Origin: Urophycis tenuis
Lineage: Eukaryota > Chordata > Actinopteri > Gadiformes > Phycidae
DNA: 64,000 bases
Direction of reading: 5' to 3'
NCBI GenBank assembly: GCA_036785325.1
Contig: JAXIVH010000325.1
Location: 74,501 to 138,500, forward strand
Shown piece by piece: positions 1-4,880 of this stretch (position 1 is the stretch's first letter; each line of letters starts with the position of its first letter). Both the position numbers and the translations under genes were made by a program. Under the pieces are notes generated by a model. The model was not told the DNA's origin, made no database searches, and saw only the letters and a program-made list of their open reading frames with translations.

Positions 1-982
1 GCCGGGCTCCAAAATTCAATTCACACAATTTGTACTGACACTTAACGCTTACGACCCTTCTATCCAATTGACCTATGAACTCAACTCCCAGACCATAGAC
101 TTCCTTGACACCACGACTTACAAGGGACCGGACTTTCTGACCGATTTAAAATTAAACATCAAAGTCTTCTTTAAGAAGACTGACACCCACGCCCTCTTGC
201 ATAAAAGCAGCTTCCACCCGAAGCACACCTACAAGGGACTGGTGAAATCCCAGATCCTTAGATTCAGGAGGATTTGTACAAGGGACGGGGACTTTGGGCA
301 GGCGGTCGCCATTCTCTTTAGGGCCTTGAGGGATAGGGGTTATTCCAGGTCCTTCCTCAGGCTCTGTCTGAAGACTTTCTCGGACAGGACTGAGAGGGGC
401 CTGGACAAGCCCATTCCCCTTATCAACACATATAGCTCAATGACGGTTACTCTGAACAGCAGCCTGAAGGCCAACTTCGCGAGGTTCCTGGGGCAGCAGG
501 AGCCCTTTACAGAATATAGGGTCATCTCGGCCTTCAGGCGTAGTAAAAACTTGAGGGACATGTTAGTACGGGCTACCCTGTCCTCATCAGAGGACAGAGC
601 AAGGACGACCATTATAGACACACATTTCATGAAATTGAGATTTATTTCTAATAAGCAAACGCATGCCTGGCACGAGGTCACACAGGCCTCGACCCCAAAA
701 ACATCCAACTGCATTTATCTGATTTTCTGCTCCCTTTGTCCAGCGCAGTTTGTTGGCGGCACCGGCGTCCAGGTATCGTCCCACATCAAGCGCCTTAGAT
801 TAGAAGTGCACCTCAAGGGGGACCTTGACTCACCGGTGGTGCAGCATTTCCTTATGCATGGTCTGGGTGCCTTTAGGTATACTGTACTACAGAGCAATGT
901 TACCTGGACCCCTGCACAGAGGAGGGACAGGGTGATGGTTTGGCTCCACCTGCTGGGGGCAAAATCCATCTACCCCTGGTGA
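1..982 (+). CDS. ORF2 of unit 0, 3' part: Penelope-type RT thumb and GIY-YIG-like C-terminus
   Basis: The reading frame is open from base 2 and ends at TGA 980-982. It corresponds to residues 407-732 of the full ORF2 protein and lacks the catalytic RT motifs, which lie before the window. It includes the motif D region, the PLE-type thumb signature (FHPKHTYKG, KSQILRFRRIC) and the degenerate GIY-YIG-like domain (NCIYLI, CSLC, QFVGGTG). The first in-frame ATG at 68 is internal to the RT domain and is not a real start. The sequence matches the complete copies. Confidence 0.9.
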   Translation, partial: PGSKIQFTQFVLTLNAYDPSIQLTYELNSQTIDFLDTTTYKGPDFLTDLKLNIKVFFKKTDTHALLHKSSFHPKHTYKGLVKSQILRFRRICTRDGDFGQAVAILFRALRDRGYSRSFLRLCLKTFSDRTERGLDKPIPLINTYSSMTVTLNSSLKANFARFLGQQEPFTEYRVISAFRRSKNLRDMLVRATLSSSEDRARTTIIDTHFMKLRFISNKQTHAWHEVTQASTPKTSNCIYLIFCSLCPAQFVGGTGVQVSSHIKRLRLEVHLKGDLDSPVVQHFLMHGLGAFRYTVLQSNVTWTPAQRRDRVMVWLHLLGAKSIYPW

Positions 983-1004
983 GGACTCCTGAGCTGAACC
1001 CTCA

Positions 1005-1775
1005 CCCTCACCCCAACCCTAACCTCAATACAATAATTAATTTAATTGTAATATAACATTGTTTCCTTAGGCCTAACCTTAACCTCAGCCTAACATCATA
1101 ATCCAATTTGACCTAACCCTAACCCAATTTATTCTAATCCTAACCCTAACCCTAACCATAACCCTATTTGTTCTAATCCTAACCCTAACCCTAACCATAA
1201 CCTAATTTAATCTTACCCTAACCCTAAACCCTAACCATAACCCAATTTGATCCAACCCTAACCCTAATCCTAACCATAATCAACATTTATTTTCAAAAAC
1301 CTCAACTTAACCTCAATATAACATTGTTCCTCAGACCTAACCAAAACCCTCACCCCAACCCTAACCTCAATACAATAATTAATTTAATTGCAATATAACA
1401 TTGTTTTTTTAGGCCTAACCTTAATCTCAGCCTAACATCATAATCCAATTTGACCTAACCTTAACCCAATTTATTCTAATCCTAACCCTAACCCTAACCA
1501 TAACCCTATTTGTTCTAACCCTAACCCTAACCCTAACCATAACCTAATTTAATCTTACCCTAACCCTAAACCCTAACCATAACCCTATTTGTTCTAACCC
1601 TAACCCTAACCCTAATCCTAAACATAACCTAATTTAATCTTACCCTAACCCTAAACCCTAATCATAACCCAATTTGATCCAACCCTAACCCTAATCCTAA
1701 CCATAATCAACATTCATTTTCAAAAACCTCAATTTAACCTCAATATAACATTGTTCCTCAGACCTAACCATAACC
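1005..1775 (+). repeat. degenerate telomere-like (CCCTAA)n block, unit 0 3'UTR
   Basis: Starting 23 bp after the ORF2 stop, the coding strand carries many runs of CCCTAA (TTAGGG on the other strand), mixed with variants such as CCATAA, CCTTAA, CCCAATTTGATC and AATTTAATCTTA. It consists of two imperfect direct subrepeats, about 1005-1346 and 1347-1775. Both begin CCCTCACCCCAACCCTAACC and end near CCTCAGACCTAACC. The second has an extra internal duplication around 1580-1680. No run is longer than about four perfect hexamers, so this is not a maintained telomere tract. C-rich repeats on the RNA-sense strand are the orientation that could pair with a G-rich chromosome overhang. Confidence 0.92.
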
Positions 1776-1966
1776 TACCTCAACAGTGACCTCTGACCTC
1801 TATTGGAACTGCTTTGGATGACCCTGACCTGGACCCTAATCAACATCATAATTTACAATTCAAGTTTAGATCCAGGATATTTTGGGTGTAGGTGAGTATT
1901 GCAAGTATCAATAAAAATAAATATATATGGATGTAATGTTTGGAATTTGATTGCGTGGGGCTTGGA

Positions 1967-2007
1967 CCATGATGTCATTTACTGACTGCTGGCCAATGAC
2001 ATCATGG
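1967..2007. repeat. perfect 13-bp inverted repeat, 15-bp spacer
   Basis: The arm CCATGATGTCATT (1967-1979) is the exact reverse complement of AATGACATCATGG (1995-2007). Each arm contains a TGATGTCA/TGACATCA octamer resembling ATF/AP-1 sites, and the spacer ends in GGCC so that GGCCAAT spans the spacer and right arm. It could be a paired binding site or an RNA hairpin. The same element occurs in every unit at the same relative place. Confidence 0.8.
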
Positions 2008-2300
2008 TAACAGCGATCGCGACTTTTCTAATTGATTCATTTCTTTGTTTGTATTAAATGTTTAGTTTTTATAAAAACACTATAATCAGTTCTATATATA
2101 ACAACTTTGTTTATTATTATCAACTCCACTAATGTTCATTGTTTTTCTTTTTAACTCGTTTGTAGAAGTGACGTTAGTCACATGATCGCCTTACATAAAA
2201 AAATATATTTAATTTTTTTTCTACATATATGTTCGCTGTTACCGTGTTCAGTTATTATTTATTTACTTATCTGTGTCTCTTATTACTTGTATTATATTTC

Positions 2301-2306
2301 AATAAA
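2301..2306 (+). terminator. candidate poly(A) signal AATAAA
   Basis: AATAAA is followed after about 20-40 nt by a G/T-rich stretch (from about 2330 to 2350), the usual arrangement for cleavage and polyadenylation. Other AATAAA hexamers lie at 1910-1915 and, after the ribozyme, at 2567-2572, so the functional site is uncertain. Confidence 0.4.
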
Positions 2307-2360
2307 AGAAAGTTATATTAACTGTTGCACAGGGGGTGGGATTGTGGGCTGCCGCGATCT

Positions 2361-2428
2361 GGAACCAACCTGTTGGCTCCAATCAAATGGGAGGGCGTTC
2401 CCTGTTGGAGTCAATTGGGTTGGGGTCC
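2361..2428 (+). other. long imperfect RNA hairpin upstream of the hammerhead
   Basis: Positions 2365-2382 pair with 2405-2423 in an 18-bp helix with three G-U wobbles and one single-base bulge (T2415). GGA 2361-2363 can add three pairs with TCC 2426-2428 across a small internal loop. Within the apical loop, GGGA 2389-2392 can pair with TCCC 2399-2402. The hairpin sits about 80 nt 5' of the ribozyme in every unit. Function is unknown; RT recognition or RNA protection are possibilities. Confidence 0.55.
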
Positions 2429-2507
2429 TTGCGATCTCACAGTCTCAACCTTACCTGCCAAGAGAGAGTTCGCCACAACATTTGTGCTTTTTATGTTTTT
2501 TATTTTT

Positions 2508-2558
2508 GTGCAAACCTGAAGAAGGCCAGAATACTGGCCGAAACGTCGTTTTTTGCAC
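2508..2558 (+). ncRNA. hammerhead ribozyme (PLE type I), junction of units 0 and 1
   Basis: The order of parts fits a type I hammerhead. Stem I 5' strand is GTGCAAAC (2508-2515); the core is CTGAAGA (2516-2522, matching CUGANGA); stem II is GGCCAG/CTGGCC (2524-2529 with 2534-2539) with loop AATA; GAAA follows at 2540-2543; stem III is a minimal two base pairs AC/GU (2543-2546); the cleavage triplet GTC ends at 2547; and the stem I 3' strand is 2548-2558. Stem I forms eight pairs with a three-U bulge. One extra A (2523) sits between the core and stem II. Very short stem III is known for PLE hammerheads, which may work best as dimers. Predicted cleavage after C2547 would give the 5' end of unit 1 RNA. 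Confidence 0.8.
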
Positions 2559-2660
2559 TTGTTTTAAATAAATAGTTACTTTGTTAAACTTTTACTCTCG
2601 TTCCAATTTTTTATTTAATTTTTTTCGAGACACAGCGTTATCACACTCTCCACTAATACA
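2548..2660 (+). promoter_or_regulatory. 5' leader of unit 1 transcript
   Basis: The 113 nt between predicted ribozyme cleavage and the ORF1 start are AT-rich and contain no ATG, so the ORF1 AUG at 2661 is the first one in a ribozyme-processed RNA. Upstream of the ribozyme several ATGs occur. The context ACAATGT has the favoured A at -3. An AATAAA at 2567-2572 also lies in the leader. All later units have the same leader. Confidence 0.5.
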
Positions 2661-4862
2661 ATGTCCGAGTGGACATTGGTTAGATACGGCAGGCGCCGTT
2701 ATCGCCGACGCTCGCCATCCTGGGACGGACACGTTTATGCGCCTACGGATAGGCCGCGCACGTGGTCCGATGATCGACGGGCTCCATCACCCCGGTGGCA
2801 CGGACGTCCGCCTGGCAGGATGAGGGAGAGACCACGCTCGCCGCAGAGGTACGTGCGGGTTTACTCCCCTCCGATGACGAGACGCCCTCGCTCGCCACCC
2901 AGGGCTCGGCGTCCATCACCGCCACCGGGCCCTCCCCGTCGTCCACCCAGGGGGCCTACCAATAGGCGCCCCGCCTCACCATCCAGAGAGAGACGTCGAC
3001 ACCCACACCAGAGGGACCAACGCCCCCTATCATACACCAGGGATACGCACCCCCGATCACCTATGAGAGACGTGGGTCCTCGGGCCGGGTACCGGGGCTA
3101 TGACCGCCGGGGGTTCCACGGTCGGATGGACCGTGCACCTCCCCTCCGTTATTGGAGGGGTAACCCCCCTAACCTAAACTGGCCAGTGCCTCCGCCTGGG
3201 GCTTCTCGGCGGTCTGGCTTTGGGCCTGGTACCGGGACCTACGCTGACGTCGCCAGAGGACCGGATCGCGACCGCGATGGACATGAGGTGAGGCGTATCC
3301 CTGCCAATTTGGAATTGAAGCGTCTCATTAAAGAACTGTACGCTGTAATTAAGGTGACCCACCACCTTTCTAACGTGTCATCTGGGGCCCGTGGGGAAGG
3401 GCCCCGGACCATTCACAAAATGGTGGCCACGCTGGCCGCCATGATTAAACCAGCGGTCCCTACTCAGACCACGCGCCTCCTGATAGAGGGGGCTGCGAGG
3501 GAGTGGGGACACACAATTTGCCTTATATTAAGGCAACACTATGAGGAATGCCTTGAGGACTTGTTTGGGAGACTCAGGGGTCTCCTCAATGAGACCTGGA
3601 GGGAGGCCTTCGGTGTGGCGACCCGCTGGGCCCGCAGGAACCTGCCCCGTCTCACTGGGGAGACGCTCGACGCCGCTGAGACCAGGCTCACGACGCTGTG
3701 GGAGCAGGAGAGGGACCCCACACCGATCCTGGTCCCTGACGTTCTGCCCCCGAGGTCCAGGGCTCCGTCGGCGTCGCTGTTGCCTTCCGGCCGCGCACTG
3801 TCTTCCCCCACCTCATCGCCGGCTCGTCATGCTGGCCCTCACCGCCCACCTCCGGCGACCGGGACCCGGGGCACGCCAGCGAGACCGGCCTCTGCGGGGT
3901 CCGGCACCGTGACGGGCTTGGAGGAGCTGTCGCCGGATTGGTTCGTCCCCCCGACGGCGGCCGTCCTCACCCCCTCGCGGCCAATGGCGTGTCCCCCCCT
4001 GGAACGGAGGGCCCCCAGGAGGGCCAGGAGGGCGTCCCCTGAGGTCTCGTCGGACGAGGATGACGGGGCTGACGGGGAGGACGGCCTTCTGGGACTCACA
4101 CGAGGGAGAAGAGGTGAGTTGGTGGGAGGACCCACCCCCTGTTCTCCTTCTCCATCCCCGGGGCCCGACGCATCGGGGACCGGGGACCTCCTCGATCTGG
4201 AGGACCACGACGAGGGCCCTTCCACCTCACGGGCCGCCGCGGAGGTATTGCGGTCTGTCCGGGACCGAGGTGAGGAGCCGAGAGACGAGACCACCACCGA
4301 GAGAAGGGGAGGTCGCAGGGTCAGGGTGCACCCACATACGGCACGTAAGTTGTTGGACTGGAACCTCAACGTGGGCTCTAAGTGGCTCATTATGGGTGAC
4401 TCTAACCTTGCTAGCCTCCCTGAACATGACATCCAGGACCTGCAGGTGGACTGTTTCCCTGAATCCCATTTCAGGCACGCGCAGGCCCTGATGGAGAAGA
4501 CCACCCCTATTGAGGGGCTGGTCGTAGAAAAAATAATCATGTCGTTTGGTATCTATAGCAGGGCCAACAAGTCAAAAGAGACAACGATTAAGAATGCCCA
4601 GGCTGCGTTGAGAGCGGCCAGGAAGCGGTTCCCTGGAGCGGAGGTGTTGATCCAGCAGGTCAACTTCTCCACGGCCCTCCCTACAGAGGAGCAGGAGAAC
4701 CTCGCCGTCCTCAACCAGCAGTTGGAGAGGAACATGCCCCACATCCCCCTCCTGCCGCAAAGCCAGTTCTCCACTGAGGAGGACAACATCAGCTGGACAG
4801 CGGAGACTGGCGACGCTTTCTTCCATCACTGGAGGGGGGTGTTAAACGCCGGGTCCCCTTGA
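2661..4862 (+). CDS. ORF1 of unit 1: Arg/Ser/Pro-rich protein with C-terminal SGNH/GDSL-like domain
   Basis: 733 aa. Residues 1-200 are dominated by Arg, Pro and Ser with many RSP, RRP and SPP triplets, a composition that suggests RNA binding. Residues about 218-350 look helical and may oligomerise. Residues about 360-545 are a low-complexity Ser/Pro/acidic linker with an SSDEDDGADGEDG patch. Residues about 563-733 resemble the SGNH esterase domain found in ORF1 proteins of several animal retroelements: KWLIMGDSN (574-582, Ser581 at the nucleophile site), SFGIYSR (628-634, block III), NFSTALPTEEQ (668-678) and DNISW (708-712). The family usually has Asn in GIN and His in DxIHW; here these are Tyr632 and Ser711, so catalysis is doubtful. 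ATG 2661 is the first AUG after the ribozyme. ORF1 ends in TGA 4860-4862, overlapping the ORF2 frame. It probably coats or chaperones element RNA (inference). Confidence 0.85.
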   Translation: MSEWTLVRYGRRRYRRRSPSWDGHVYAPTDRPRTWSDDRRAPSPRWHGRPPGRMRERPRSPQRYVRVYSPPMTRRPRSPPRARRPSPPPGPPRRPPRGPTNRRPASPSRERRRHPHQRDQRPLSYTRDTHPRSPMRDVGPRAGYRGYDRRGFHGRMDRAPPLRYWRGNPPNLNWPVPPPGASRRSGFGPGTGTYADVARGPDRDRDGHEVRRIPANLELKRLIKELYAVIKVTHHLSNVSSGARGEGPRTIHKMVATLAAMIKPAVPTQTTRLLIEGAAREWGHTICLILRQHYEECLEDLFGRLRGLLNETWREAFGVATRWARRNLPRLTGETLDAAETRLTTLWEQERDPTPILVPDVLPPRSRAPSASLLPSGRALSSPTSSPARHAGPHRPPPATGTRGTPARPASAGSGTVTGLEELSPDWFVPPTAAVLTPSRPMACPPLERRAPRRARRASPEVSSDEDDGADGEDGLLGLTRGRRGELVGGPTPCSPSPSPGPDASGTGDLLDLEDHDEGPSTSRAAAEVLRSVRDRGEEPRDETTTERRGGRRVRVHPHTARKLLDWNLNVGSKWLIMGDSNLASLPEHDIQDLQVDCFPESHFRHAQALMEKTTPIEGLVVEKIIMSFGIYSRANKSKETTIKNAQAALRAARKRFPGAEVLIQQVNFSTALPTEEQENLAVLNQQLERNMPHIPLLPQSQFSTEEDNISWTAETGDAFFHHWRGVLNAGSP

Positions 4863-4880
4863 GCCCGACACCGGCAGGGG
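4841..4880 (+). promoter_or_regulatory. candidate -1 ribosomal frameshift site between ORF1 and ORF2
   Basis: In the ORF1 frame the heptamer reads G TTA AAC (4841-4847), a sequence known to act as a -1 slippery site in an arterivirus. It lies 12 nt before the ORF1 stop, and a -1 slip there enters the ORF2 frame directly (VKRRVPLSPT). Seven nt downstream, CCCCT 4855-4859 can pair with AGGGG 4876-4880. A competing hairpin GCCGG 4848-4852 with CCGGC 4871-4875 is also possible. The site recurs at 10916, 16991, 21702, 27777, 33852, 39927, 44638, 50713, 56788 and 62863. Confidence 0.5.

Larger units (their letters stand above)
1776..2507 (+). promoter_or_regulatory. AT-rich 3'UTR/promoter-like region of unit 0
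   Basis: No credible gene lies here. Visible elements are AATAAA at 1910-1915 and at 2301-2306, the latter followed within about 30 nt by a G/T-rich stretch typical of a poly(A) downstream element; a 13-bp inverted repeat (1967-1979 with 1995-2007) whose arms hold ATF/CRE-like TGATGTCA and TGACATCA; a CCAAT at 1993-1997; a TATAAAA at 2070-2076 and TATATATAA near 2093; a GTGAC-GTTA-GTCAC palindrome at 2168-2181; and a long imperfect hairpin at 2361-2428. Together these could serve as transcript 3' end and as promoter for the next unit, but neither activity can be shown from sequence. Confidence 0.45.
1..2547 (+). mobile_element. Penelope-like element, unit 0 (3' part only)
   Basis: This is the downstream end of a tandem unit whose start lies before the window. 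Position 1 matches position 6076 of the first complete unit. It contains the ORF2 C-terminal half, the telomere-like block, the AT-rich region and the 5' side of the hammerhead. The unit boundary is placed at the predicted ribozyme cleavage site after C2547, a convention that makes each unit start where a processed transcript would start. Confidence 0.93.

Noticed and set aside
1005..1775. A true chromosome-end telomere or telomere-fusion site
   Set aside because: Repeats are degenerate, interspersed with fixed spacers, and recur identically in every unit between coding regions; they are part of the element.
2182..2571. 129-residue + strand frame upstream of ORF1, and the smaller 2325-2519 and 2336-2575 frames
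   Set aside because: AT-rich, low-complexity hydrophobic translation that runs through the long hairpin and the hammerhead; overlapping frames give unrelated peptides and no family is recognisable.
3839..4540. 233-residue minus-strand frame opposite ORF1, and other antisense frames
   Set aside because: Shadow of the G+C-rich ORF1 coding bias; Ser/Arg/Pro-rich with no domain, no start context and no promoter seen.
4859..4861. TTG as the start codon of ORF2
   Set aside because: TTG is rarely used in eukaryotes and the open frame extends upstream to 4778; a frameshift or reinitiation explains the overlap better.
4848..4880. H-type pseudoknot stimulating frameshifting (GCCGG/CCGGC plus CCCCT/AGGGG)
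   Set aside because: The loop that would have to span both stems is only two nt, so the two helices cannot coexist; they are treated as alternative hairpins.
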